From Cryptomeria japonica (lineage: Eukaryota > Streptophyta > Pinopsida > Cupressales > Cupressaceae): a stretch of 64,000 nucleotides of DNA. Each line of letters opens with the position of its first letter. The first letter of the stretch is position 1. Under the pieces are notes generated by a model. It did no database searches and was not told the DNA's origin. It saw nothing but the letters and a program-made list of their open reading frames with translations. Positions 44,102-54,958 of this stretch are shown here, one piece after another. The position numbers and the translations under genes were made by a program. The stretch is from assembly GCF_030272615.1 (NCBI RefSeq), contig NC_081413.1, positions 163,589,080 to 163,653,079 on the forward strand, written 5' to 3'.

Positions 44102-45008
44102 TGTTGGCATATGTGCAAGAGTATGATGACATGATGATATTCTATGTTGTCATTGATGTCAATATGCTGAGAAGTGAACCGGTATATTGAAGTTAAGCAA
44201 CTGGCAAAGAGAACCAGTATGGTGGTGTAAACCGGTATATGTGCAATAAGTGAAGCGGTATGCTTGTCTAAGTGAACCGGTATGATGTTGTGAACCAAAA
44301 CTGGTATGTCAGAATGAGAATCAGTACATGGAATGTGGTAGGACTACCGGTTGGTAGTCTTAGCTTCAGAGTTTCCGGTTGAAGTGTTCCAAGCCTATGT
44401 GATTCAATCAATGACATTGTGTGATGAGTTAGCATTGTAATGGAGATTAGATCATGTTGCCACGTCAACCTCATGCATGTGAAGGATCTTGCATGAAGGA
44501 GATTGATCCTATCTACCTTAAGAATGTGCGAAGTCTTTGCAAATGGTGGAAAACGCGTGATGGGTTATCGCCTCCATGAAGCGGTTAAGAATGAACGATG
44601 GAGAATGTCTTGAGATTTGTTCAAGACCATTATATTCAAATGCGAAGTGCTCAAAGGTTAGGATTGAACTGATCAATTGCTCAACCTAAGTGTTTAGGGT
44701 TTAGGGTTTATGCTGCCAACCTATCTGTGTTCTATAAGGTCAATGTTGTGTTTCATGTTGAGGTTCTTGGCAAATGTTGTGTGTGTATCTAAGTGTAGAG
44801 ATACGTGATTCTTGCCAGACGAGATAAGAGGATTGATACCTACATAGTGTGTGTGCAAAAGGAAGAAACTAAAGTGGATCTGCATTGGCATTGAGTGCTA
44901 TTACCAGATCATTGTAATACCTGTTGATCTTTAACTACTTCAATAGTTGGAAAATCCCTTAACCGGGTAGCTTTAACCAGCTTGCTATAAATCCTTTAAC
45001 AAGGTGAC
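44102..45008 (+). repeat. Copia D 5' LTR, first part
   Basis: Matches 54959-55862. Contains two plant-telomere-like TTTAGGG units at 44693-44710 and a CCCTTAACCGGGTA motif at 44957. Element E follows after GTGAC. Confidence 0.92.
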
Positions 45009-45807
45009 TGTATTGGAAAATGCACACTAAAATGAGATAATGTAGGTGATTGAAGGTTTTGTCATTGATGGCAACCTTACAATCCTATGACACCGGCAAG
45101 ACAATTTACCAGCACTAGCAAAGATAGACTTTACACCAACACAGAGACCACTAGCAGTAAAAGGAAGCATGCCGACAAAGAAGTCGACAAGAATTTTTTT
45201 TGTAATATATTTTGTCAATTATTGTAAAGTCATTATAAGATGACTTGGCAAATTGTAAAATGACTCATATATATAAGAGATCATTATAGAACAATTAGGT
45301 ATGTATGAAGGAATGTAATTAGGCGAAATAAGGCAGACCTATTATGCAAATTATAGGTTAAGTGTTTATGTATGAAGCATAGCTATAAAATGGTACTAGA
45401 TCTAGCATAGTAGATGCTATTTTGAAGCAGTACAAGACATTGGATTTATATAATCCATTTTGTAAGTCAGTGAGACTTCCCATTTTGTAATTGAGCAGTG
45501 AGCTCTAGGCACTTGGCCTTCCTGCATGTGCAAGCCCCTCTTGTAGCAGTAATATTCTCTTATTGGCCAGTAAGTGAATATTGTGGGTCACAAAACCCAC
45601 CGAGGTTTTTCCCACACCGGGTTTCCTTGTTAAAATACTATGTTATGGTGTGTTTTTCATGTGGTTGTTGTTATCTCTGTTTATTGCATTATTTCTTGTT
45701 TACCGGTATACAATATTGATATGCTTTACATGTTTTAAGTTAAGAAAATCATTTAACCGGTTAGATATTGATTCACCCCCCTCTCAGTATCTGTGGGAAT
45801 CCTAACA
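45009..45807 (+). repeat. Element E 5' LTR (799 bp)
   Basis: Starts TGTATTGG and ends GAATCCTAACA right before the primer site. TATATATAA at 45268-45276 is a likely TATA box. The C-rich block CACCCCCCTCTCAGTATC lies near the end. Confidence 0.9.
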
Positions 45808-45809
45808 AT

Positions 45810-45821
45810 TGGTATCAGAGC
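45810..45821 (+). other. Element E primer binding site
   Basis: TGGTATCAGAGC, a perfect initiator-Met site two bases after the LTR. Confidence 0.93.
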
Positions 45822-45849
45822 TTGGTCCTCTATTTTCAGAAGCCTAATA

Positions 45850-46985
45850 GTTTGAGGAAGATCTTGACACCGGTAGAGATAGAAAACTTGACGAAGCAAT
45901 TAGAAGCAGCTCTCTCAGACTATGATGTAGAAAAGTTAGAAAATATCAAACTTGAAGATGATCTAAAGGCTACACAGGATATTATTCAAACACTTCAAGA
46001 AAATCTTACCATTGCAAGGAACAAGAGAAGAGAACTTTGTGAAAAGATGCAAAATGAGAATGATGAAAAGGAAACTCTTAGTGATCTGGTGAATAAGCTG
46101 AAACAAGAAAACACGACAACAAAGAATGAGATGTAGGATGACTATGAGATTTTGTAAAGAAATTGAAGATAGGAAGAAGAATGAAGAAGACTTGACCAAA
46201 AGACTGAATGATGCTACAAATGAAAACACAAGACTTAGTTATGAAAATGATATGTTGAAGACATATTTGATGCATGCACAAAATGACTCAAATGAACTCA
46301 AGAGGCAAAAAGGTATCTTGGAAGGAGAACTGGATACTGCAAATCCACATAAAGAAAAATTCAAGAAAGCTCAGAAGAACTTGGTGACTTGTTGAAGAAT
46401 TAGAAACCTAGTGGTGACACTAATGGTCTTGGCTTTGAAACTACTGAAAGCTCCGGTACTGCAAACACATAGGATCAAGGCAAACCAGTAAGACAACCTA
46501 CTGCTTATAAATTTAATGGCAAATGCTTTAACTATAACAAGTATGGTCATAGAGAAAATCAATGTAGATCTAGAAATTATCAATATACCAATACACCCAC
46601 TGATCAATGTTCAAAATGCAATAAAGTTGGTCATAATTTAGATAATTGCAGAATGAATGTAAGATGTTATGTTTGTGGAAGATTTGGACACTTATCTAAT
46701 CAATGCAGAACATAAACTGGCATAGGATATGGAAAAGATATTCAGAAAAATAATGTGACTTGTTATGCCCGTAACAAGATTGGACATATTGCTAAATTTT
46801 GTAGATGCAAGTCCTCACCAGTAAATAACAAAGGTCCTAGTTTGAAAGGTAAAGAAAAGGTTGAAGAAGTAAAGCAGGAATTCTCAAAACAATGTATCAT
46901 GAAATCAGAACTAAATAGTGATAGGAATACTCCACCGGGAGAACAAAGTAACACTCCACCGGCAGGAGACTCTTCATCCAACTGA
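45850..46985 (+). pseudogene. Element E ORF1, coiled-coil protein with four zinc knuckles
   Basis: It begins after GAGGAAGATC, where relatives have the start ATG; here the ATG seems mutated. Residues from 45870 to 46390 form a long predicted coiled coil (ENLTKQLEAALSDYDVEKL, LENIKLEDDLKATQDIIQTL), with one frameshift near 46130 and another near 46390. Four CCHC knuckles follow in one frame: 46524-46565 (second Cys now Tyr), 46608-46649 CSKCNKVGHNLDNC, 46665-46706 CYVCGRFGHLSNQC, and 46761-46802 (second Cys now Arg). It ends in a basic then Pro-rich tail. It resembles a gag nucleocapsid without the usual copia gag fold, and would bind the element RNA. Stop at 46711. Confidence 0.75.
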
Positions 46986-47289
46986 AGAAAATTCCTTTGA
47001 GGGTTTGGCAATCAAATGTGAAATTTGCTATTATTCCCTTAGTTGATGGTGAGAAGTTGAAATTACTTCTATACTGACAGATAAGTTAAGTCATTACTTA
47101 ACCAACAAGCATTAAATGTGGTCGTTGGCAAAATTAACATTATAAAATAGTGTTTTGGCTCCATTTTCATTTCACTGAGCATTCAAACGTTCAAGAGTGC
47201 GAAAATTCTAGAGCAAAGGCATTTCGAGCAAAAAAGTAAAGCAACTCATCAAGAAATCATTCCTAAGGAAGATAAAGGTATTTATAATC
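46986..47289 (+). promoter_or_regulatory. ORF1-ORF2 spacer of element E with a TATA-like motif
   Basis: About 300 bp without coding. ATTAAATGTG (47111) and TATAAAAT (47141-47148) lie 149 bp before the ORF2 ATG. Element F has TTTAATGTG then AATATAAGG 146 bp before its ORF2, and element G has TTTAATGC then GATAAAAG in the same order. An internal promoter for ORF2 is an inference; a spliced transcript is an alternative. Confidence 0.45.
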
Positions 47290-49900
47290 ATGGCTTCTTC
47301 ATCTGTTATTGAATTCATAGCAAACCCTACTATTGTCAAAGTGATTAAATGCCCTAGACCTGTATTTCAGTTAGTTCCTGAAATTGCCAAGAAAGATGAT
47401 AATGTTGGTGCTTTGTCTCAAATCCCTAAAGGAGTAGTTTTTGCTGAAGACCCTAGAATGTACATACATCGTCACATAGAAGAATTAGGTGATGAGGAAA
47501 TCAAGAACATGTATAAATCATTAATTTGTGATGATTTTGGTAATGTTAAACCTGAACACAAGATAGTAGAAACCCTAGGTTTCACTTAAATTCTTAGTAT
47601 TCCGGATTTCCCTAAGGATGTTATAAGGATAGTACTAAGCAGGGTACACGATGCATTCTTTTGGTTGGACTTAGTTCACAAAATCACTAAAGAGGTAGTA
47701 AAAGTTGTGACAGGGTTACCTTCCATCGGTAATAGGCCTGATAAAACAAAGAAGGTCTCAAATGACCTAGTGATTAACCTAACAGGTGCAACATCTGATA
47801 AGAGATCTTTAAGGGTAAATGATGTAATAGATATCAATGTTAGCTTCATCAGTATGATCTTAGGCTACAAAACCACACATGCAAATAGGTTAAACTCAGT
47901 CTCTAGCTTATGCATAAAGAGTGCCTATGACATGATTAATGATAATGCAAAAATAGATGTGTGTGACTGGTTGAAAGATGAACTAATTGACAACTTGGGA
48001 AAGATTAAGAAAGACAAAAAGGGGACATTCAGATTTGAAAATCTACTTGTCTGTCTAATGCTACACATAACCAAACAAGTACCTAGTATAGGTAACATAA
48101 ATCTTGGTTTTGATATACCGGTAGGCAAACAATTGTCTGATTTACTAAATAACATGGGAGAGAACAGAGAAAAGAACATAGATGAGTACTTTCAGGCATT
48201 AAAGGCTCGGATGAATACCAGAGTCAGACTATCACAAGAAATTGTAAATAAGTATAAGGATGAAATTTGGATGGAGGAAGTTATCCCAAGAACCATTTGG
48301 GTTACTGAAATGGGTTATGAGATTGATGATCACATAATAGAAACATATGCAAAAGCCCTCCTAGAAGCACCTAAGGAACCTACAGAAGAGGTATTTGGTA
48401 GTGCTAAGACTACTGAAAACCAAATTCAATCAAAGAAAAGGGTTAAGAAGGTTGAAGCAATAGTTAGAAGAGGATCCAAGAAAGAAAAAGCTATTAAGGA
48501 TGATGTACTCAAACAAATTGGTATTACTGAAGATGAGTTAGAAACACTTCAACTGGAAACTCACCTTTCACCGATTGGAAATTCTTCAGAAAGTGATATA
48601 CCAGCTGAATTTAAAAGAGTTGTGAGAAAAAGGAAACCTTCACAGGTATCTACACCTTGTCCTAGAAGAACCAGACAGAAACAACATGTAGTAAGGCCCA
48701 CGACTAGGAAATTAACTCCAAAGAAAAAGTTAACACCCAAGAAGAAGACCCAACAAACCACTGCTCCAATTGACAAACTTCTAAATGAAATAACAAAGGA
48801 TGGAAAGCTAAAAAACATCAATAAATTGTATGATTCATTATCAACTAATGACAAGGAAAAAGTTGAAAATAGTGTAATCCTACACTTGGACATTTACAAG
48901 AAATTTCTAATGCAAGTTGTGGATGAATTACTAGCAGAACTATTCAAAACACTTGAAGCTAGAAGGCAAGCTATTGTAGAGCTTGATAAGAAAATAAAAA
49001 TTGAAAAAATACTTTATGTATATCCAGTTAACTCACCAAAAGAGATAGATACACTAATCTCAGAGGCTAACCGGTTAGTATTTTCAACTGCACACTGACA
49101 TATAGCACTTATGGTTGGTAGAGTGAATGAGGTTGCAGAGGAAATGGCTAATGCATGGGACATATTCCTTGTAGAGAAAGAAAAGTAGGAAGAATATAGA
49201 AATCCTAAACCTATCAAAGTATACCAAAAGGATAAGGATAAAGGAAAAGGTAAGGTTGGTGGACCACCTAGCATAAAAATAATAGATAATCTATCCCCAC
49301 CGCCTCTGGATACTCCACCGGTAGTTACCACAGACAATCAACCGGCTAATGAGAGTATGGACACACCACAAGGGGACACAAATCCCAATTCTGAGGTGTT
49401 AAATACAGTGGACATTGACACTCAGAAAATCAATATTGTAGTAGATAAGGATACAACTGGGAAAACATATATGACTAGTGAGCCATCGGTAACAGATGGT
49501 ACAAAAGGTAAACCGACAGATGATAACACTAAACAATAGGTAGAACAATAGGCTCCATTACAACAATTGGTTCATACAGAGATAGTGCTGCCGACATCAG
49601 CTGAGCAATCCAAACCTTTTCTTAAAGAAATGGAAACACAAACTAACCTACCAGAGGTCACCACAAGCAAGGAAATTGCTCCCACCGGTGGAATACAGAT
49701 TGTTGGTTCATCAAATGTAAAATTCAAACCAACTAATGTGATAGAAGTTCTTCTAGATTCCATCAAGAAGATAACAGAGTGTAGCTCACAAGCATACAAG
49801 ACAATTGATGACACAATTCCAATTTTGAAAATGATAGCACCTAAGTGTAATATAGATAATAAAGATTCTTTAGGTCAACTTGACACTTTGTCTAAGTATA
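47290..49900 (+). pseudogene. Element E ORF2, long unrecognised protein
   Basis: One frame from ATG 47290 (MASSSVIEFIANPTIVKV) to the LTR remnant, with stops only at 47587, 49096, 49186, 49537 and 49549. The longest open piece is 477 codons (47665-49098), the longest ORF in the window. Residues 1-360 look globular and hold motifs shared with F and G: GNVKPEHKIVE, FFWLDLVHKITKEVV, ILGYKTTHANRLNSVS, FRFENLLVCLML and YFQALKARMNTRVRL. Then come a Lys-rich stretch with TPKKKLTPKKK, a second helical domain (LKNINKLYDSLSTNDKEK) and a Pro/Thr-rich tail. No catalytic motif of any Pol enzyme, no signal peptide and no clear membrane segment is visible, so it does not look like an envelope-type protein. 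Family unknown to me. Confidence 0.75.
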
Positions 49901-49940
49901 TCACCCCCCCCCCCTCTCAGTATCTATGGGAATCCTAACA
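49901..49940 (+). repeat. Remnant of the element E 3' LTR
   Basis: The 40 bases ATCACCCCCC to CCTAACA match the last part of the LTR at 45770-45807. ORF2 runs straight into the C-run, so a deletion took the end of ORF2, the polypurine tract and some 760 bp of LTR, joining at the C-run. Confidence 0.8.
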
Positions 49941-50548
49941 GACTCAAAGCCATTGAGTTCATAAAATCCTTTAACAAGGTAACCTCTAACAGGTTTTAAC
50001 CCTGAACTGAGTATTCTAGCCATCCCTTAACCAGGTGATCCCTAACAGGATCGGTTCCTAACAGAACTTGTTGTAACAGTCTTTAACAGGACTAGGCTTC
50101 TAACAAAGCAGACTTCTAAAGAGTTCAAAATAGCTTGTGGGTATTCATCCCCATCATGATTTTTCTTAGTTGGGTTTCCACATGAAAAATATTTGTGTCA
50201 TATGTGATGTCTTTTTCATGTGATGCTTTGTTATTTTCTGTCAAGCAGTGAATCATGTTGATCTAGAAAGTTATTATATTTCTAATGATAGATTATCTGT
50301 TTATGCATAAGAACAAAGTGGAAATGAGGGAGTAGGTTTGGTGGAAAGCTAAGAAGAATGACTGGTTCATGTCTTTCATAGTTGCACTGTGTTTAACCAG
50401 TAGTAGTCTGGTTTGGACCGGTGTTAGGGATTGCCAATAGTTTATAGTCTGCAATCAAACCAGTTCAAGAAATGTTTTTGTGTCTGTATTGATTCACCCC
50501 CCCCTCTCAATACTAGTTTGGTACTCACTATTCATCACTGAGTTATCA
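49941..50548 (+). repeat. Copia D 5' LTR, second part
   Basis: Matches 55863-56468. Contains several TTAACCRGGTGATCC-like and CTAACAGG motifs (49975-50110) and the C-rich block at 50497. Ends GAGTTATCA. Confidence 0.92.
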
Positions 50549-50550
50549 AT

Positions 50551-50562
50551 TGGTATCAGATA
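50551..50562 (+). other. Copia D primer binding site, decayed
   Basis: TGGTATCAGATA keeps the first ten bases of the initiator-Met site; the final GC is changed. Two bases after the LTR. Confidence 0.85.
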
Positions 50563-50619
50563 ATCCTCCAGGTCCTCTGTGCTATAAGCTTAATCGCTTG
50601 AGGGAAAGATCCTATTGTA

Positions 50620-51650
50620 ATGATGAAGAGGGAAGGTCCAAAGTTCAATAGAGATAACTTTAAAATATGGAAGGACATAATAAAGATATACATCAGAAGC
50701 ATGGGTGCTCAACATTGGAGCTATGTTGAGAATGTTTATGCTATTGGTACCGGTACTCTCACCAATGACCAAAAGAGAGAGATTTAGGAGAATGGGCAAG
50801 TCATGAAAGCGCTAATCAGTAGCTTATCTAACATTGAGTTTATTGATGTCCATGTCCAGGATAAAGACAATCCCAAAGAAGTATGGGATACTCTTGAGAA
50901 TATCTATGGCAGTGATGAGCATGTAAAACAAGATAAGGAAGAAAGCCTTAGAGGGAAGTTTGAAGACATGCAGATGGTTGAAGGTGAGACCATTCAACAA
51001 TATGGAATATGAATCAAAACCGTTGTTGGAGATATCAAGAGTGCAAGTGGTAAAATGGAAGATTCCACTATTGTCAGCAAAGTTTTGAGATCCTTATTAC
51101 CGGTCTATGCAATAAGGGTTGCTGCTATTCAGGAGTTGAGATCTATAGACAAGACTAAGGTATCCCTAGACTCCATCATTGGAAAGTTGAGAGCCTACGA
51201 GCTAAATAGTTTTGATGGAAGTATTCAAAAGACTAAATCAGCTTTTAGAGCATCTGTTGCACCATGCAGAAAAGGAAAAGAAGCAAGCACCAACGGTGAA
51301 CCAAGACAGAGTAGAGAAATGGATGATGAGGAGATTCTGATGGAATTTGAAGCTTTTCTTGCCAAGAGACTTCCTAAGGGAACCGAAAAATACAGAGGTA
51401 AGCTTCCTTTGAAATGCTTTTCTTGTAACTGGATAGGACACATTTCTATAAACTATCCTAATGGTGACAACAAGGACAAACTAGAAAGGTTCAAGAAGTT
51501 CAAAGGAGGAAACTGGAGAAACTATTTTGTAGCAGTTGATGAAGGTGTCACTGATGAGGAATCAAAAGATGAAGAAAATGAAGATATTGTGTTTGTTGCA
51601 GTCAAGGAAGATGTGTCAGACAAAAAGGCTCTTGTCTCCCACTTTGATAA
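50620..51650 (+). pseudogene. Copia D gag
   Basis: ATG 50620 (MMKREGPKFNRDNFKIWKD) starts 69 bases after the primer site and matches the copia B start. UBN2-type gag fold with VWDTLENIYGSDEHVKQDK, RGKFEDMQMVEGETIQQY and VLRSLLPVYAIRVAAIQEL. The zinc knuckle CFSCNWIGHISINY (51415-51456) has the last Cys changed to Tyr. Stops at 50788 and 51010 only. The frame continues into the protease. Confidence 0.92.
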
Positions 51651-51870
51651 TTCAAATGAGTGGATTATTGACAGTGGTTGTTCTCACCATATGACTGGTG
51701 ACCGAAGCAAGTTTATATCTCTAGAAGAGTATGATGGTGGTGTGGTTTGCTTTGGTGATGATGCACCATGTATGGTCAAAGATAGAGGGTCCATCTCTCT
51801 AAATGGAAAGAGCAGTGCTGACAATGTGTATTGGGTGGAAGGTCTCAGACACAATCTATTGAGTGTTGCA
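51651..51870 (+). pseudogene. Copia D aspartic protease
   Basis: EWIIDSGCSHHMTGDRSKF at 51658-51714 has the DSG active site, then EEYDGGVVCFGDDAPCMV and VYWVEGLRHNLLSVA. Open and in frame with gag. Confidence 0.93.
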
Positions 51871-53240
51871 TAGTTGAATGACAGTGGACTCACTCTGGAA
51901 TTCAAAAATGGAGTGTGCAAAATCAAAGGAAAGAATGGTGAATTGATGGCCACCAGTATGCAAACCGAAGGTAACTTATTTCAGCTAAATGCAAATATAA
52001 GTACATGTCTTATGGCTAAGTTTGATGATAGTTGGATATGGCGTAGGAGACTCTGCCATGTAAACTTTGATAACATAATAAAGGCCAGTAAGATCAAGGC
52101 AATTAGAGGATTGCCGATGCTAAGCAAATCAGAAAATCCTTTGTGCAAAGAATGTCAACTGGGGAAAATGTCTTCCTCAACCTTCAAAGGTAAATATTTC
52201 ACTACTGACAATTTACTTGATCTTGTGCATACTGATTTGTGTGGTCCTATGAAAACTAGAAGTGTGTAGGGAGATAGGTATTTTATGATTCTAACAGATG
52301 ATTTCTTAAGAATGATGTGGGTCACATTCTTGACAGACAAATCTGAATCTTTTGGAAAGTTTAAAGCTTTCAGAGCACTCGTAGAAAAGGAAAGTGGTAG
52401 AAGAATCAAATTCCTTAGAACTGATCAAGGAGGGGAATTCACTTTCAGTGAATTTAAAAAATATTGTGAAGAGAGTGGCATCAAGAGGCAACTATCTACC
52501 CCCGGACTCCACAATAGAATGGCCTAGCAGAGAGAAACAACCAGACTGTGGTTGAAGCAGCTAGAACTATGTTGATTCAAGGAAAGGTCGTTCACACCTT
52601 TTGGAAAGAAGTGGTGAGCACTGTAGTCTACACAATGAACCAGGTACTCATCAAAAAGAGAAAGGATAAGACTCCTTATGAGTACTGGACCAGTAAGACA
52701 CTAGTGGTAAGCTACTTTAAAGTGTTTGGTAGTAAATGTTACATCAAGAGGAGTGAACATCAGAGCAAGTTTGATGCTAAATGTGATGAGGGAATATCCC
52801 TAGGATATTCCACCAAGAGTAAAGTTCTCAAATGCTTGAACAATAGGACTCAGAGAATTGTTGAAAGAATCAATGTTAGGGTTGATGAAAACTCTAGGAA
52901 ACCTAAGGAAATTGACAGTGAGCAAGTAGGAGATGAACTAGTAGTAACCTTCTGGGAACCGGTTGCAAATCAGCCCAGTACCAGTAATTGTGCTCCTACA
53001 TCGGTGGATGCTAATGCTGATGAATATGAGGATGAAGAAGAAAAGAAAGAAGAATCCATTAAGAACATACCTAGGTATGTCAAACTCAATCATGATCCAA
53101 GGCAAATCATAGGAGACAAGGATGCAGGAATACTTACAAGAAGAAAGGTCAGAGAAAACTCATGTATGATCTCTGAATTTGAGCCTAAATTAGTCAAGGA
53201 GGAAAATAAAGATGAAGAGTGGATCAAGGCAATGGAATAA
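51871..53240 (+). pseudogene. Copia D integrase
   Basis: Zinc region CHVNFDNIIKASKIKAIRGL and CKECQLGKM. Core: LVHTDLCGPMKTRS (first Asp), YFMILTDDFLRMMWVTFLTD and FLRTDQGGEFTFSEF (second Asp). The third catalytic site falls at a frameshift near 52520-52540 (AEREN-type motif disrupted). Then FWKEVVSTVVYTMNQVL, FKVFGSKCYIKRSEHQSKFD and the acidic linker. Stops at 51871, 52267 and 52525. Confidence 0.92.
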
Positions 53241-54180
53241 GAACTTGATTAGATAGAAAAGAATGGTACATGATCCTTGGTACCCAGACCGGAGCATAAA
53301 AATGTCATTGGTACCAAATGGGTTTTTAGAAATAAGCTAAATGAAGATGAGATAGGGATAAGAAACAAAGCTAGATTGGTGTGTAAGGGGTATGCTCAAG
53401 AAGAAGGAGAAGACTATGGAGAAACCTTTGCTTGAGTAGCCAGATTGGAAGGAGTTCATATGCTTCTTGCATATTTAGCTTTTAAAGGATTCAAGGTATA
53501 TCAAATGGATGTAAAATATGCATTCCTAAATAGAATACTTGAAGAGGAGGTGTATATAGAGCAACCAGATGGGTGTGCCCTATCAGAAGATAGTGACATG
53601 GTGTGTAGGCTTCATAAAGCCTTGTATGGACTAAAGTAGGCACCTAGAGCATGGTATGAACGCTTGCACTCCCATCTTGTTAAGATTGGATTTGAAAGAA
53701 TAAGTGAACATAGCAATATCTACTTGGAATTAGAAGGAGATTAGATTCTGATTTGTGAAGTATTTTTTGATGACATCATCTTTGGAGGAGATGACAAGAT
53801 GAGTCATGATTTTGCAGATGAGATGAAGAAGGAATTTGAGATGTCACTCATAGGGGAGATTAAGTTCTTCATTGGACTGCAGATTCAACAAATGAAAGAT
53901 GGAATCTTTATTACTTAGTCCAAGTATATCAAAGAGGTGTTGAAGACCTTTGGCATGGAAGACAGTAAACTGGTTGGTACACCAATGGTGACCAATTGTA
54001 AACTATCAAAAGAAGATGACACAGCACTGGTAAATGAGAAGGAATACTGATCAATGATTGGTAAGTTACATTATGTAGTGCATAGCAGACCGAACATTGC
54101 ACATGCAGTGGGTATTACCGCTTGGTTTTAGCAAAGCCCAAGAGAATCCCACTTGGTAGTAGTCAAGCGGATTCTTGAAT
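53241..54180 (+). pseudogene. Copia D reverse transcriptase
   Basis: [88 protein letters not shown] (catalytic DD kept), GEIKFFIGLQIQQMKDGIF and SKYIKEVLKTFGMEDSKLVG. About seven stops (for example 53238, 53637 and 54048), no frameshift. Confidence 0.93.
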
Positions 54181-54716
54181 ATCTGAAGGGAACTATTGAC
54201 TATGGGTTATGGTACCCATACAATAATGAGTTCAACCTGAAAGTATTCATAGATGTTGATTGGGCTGGTAATGTAGATGATTGGAAGAGCACAACTGGTG
54301 GTTCATTCTTTCTTTGTGGTAGACTGGTCTCATGGATGAGTAAAAAGTAGAGCTCTATCTCTCAGTCTATAGCAGAAGCAGAGTATGTTGTAGCTTTTAT
54401 GAATTGTACCCAAACTATTTGGATGAAGCATGTATTGAATGGCTTCAAAGTTCCTGTATCTGAATTGGTAAGTATATTCTTTGACAATACAAGTGCAATT
54501 AACATATCCAAGAATCTGGTTTTACATACTAGAATCAAGCACTTTGAACTCAAGTATCATTTCTTAAGAGAAAAGGTTCAGAACAATGAGGTTGTATTGG
54601 AACATGTTTCCAGTAAGGAGCAGTTAGCAAATATATTCACCAAGCCTCTACCAAAGGCTTCATTTACCTATTTGAGAGGTGAATTAGGGGTGCTACCCCT
54701 TCAAGAGATGAACTAA
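54181..54716 (+). pseudogene. Copia D RNase H
   Basis: YLKGTIDYGLWYPYNNEFNL, FIDVDWAGNVDDWKSTTGG (first catalytic Asp), AEAEYVV (Glu), FFDNTSAINISKNLVLHTR (Asp) and the end ANIFTKPLPKASFTYLRGEL. One stop near 54348. The polyprotein ends at a stop at 54714. Confidence 0.93.
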
Positions 54717-54958
54717 AAGTATGTGCTCCACATCAGTTAGGTATTGCAGTGTCCAATCTTTCTCAGGATTGATGTGTTGAAGGATGCTACTCCTTAGGGG
54801 GAGCAACATAGTGGAACAGGGAAGCTTGTGCCTCCACTTTGGCATTGTTGTCAAAGGGGGAGAAGATGTGAAGTAGGGAAGATATCTGCAACAATAGGGA
54901 GAAGATGTGATGATGAGTGATATCTTTGTATATTGTCATCAATGCCAAAGGGGGAAAT
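54717..54958 (+). other. Copia D polypurine tract cluster
   Basis: TTAGGGGGAGCAAC near 54796, GTCAAAGGGGGAGAAG near 54851, ATAGGGAGAAGATG near 54893 and GCCAAAGGGGGAAATTG at 54943-54958 against the LTR. Same arrangement as at 1-295 and 8369-8690. Confidence 0.82.

Larger units (their letters stand above)
45009..49940 (+). mobile_element. Element E, pol-less LTR element with two long ORFs
   Basis: Inserted in the copia D LTR: GGTGAC on the left, GACTCAAAG on the right, while the intact LTR copy reads GGTGACTCAAAG. Order: complete 799-bp LTR, initiator-Met primer site, ORF1 (coiled coil and four zinc knuckles), spacer, ORF2 (about 870 codons, unknown), then the last 40 bases of the 3' LTR. No protease, integrase or reverse transcriptase sequence lies between the primer site and the LTR remnant. 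The C-rich LTR end marks it as Sirevirus-related. Confidence 0.85.

Noticed and set aside
48561-48893. 110-codon minus-strand ORF with a hydrophobic run
   Set aside because: Antisense of element E ORF2. The apparent membrane segment mirrors the Lys-rich repeats of the true frame.
47290-49900. Element E ORF2 as an envelope-like gene
   Set aside because: No signal peptide, furin-type site or C-terminal membrane helix visible, and it follows ORF1 directly instead of pol.
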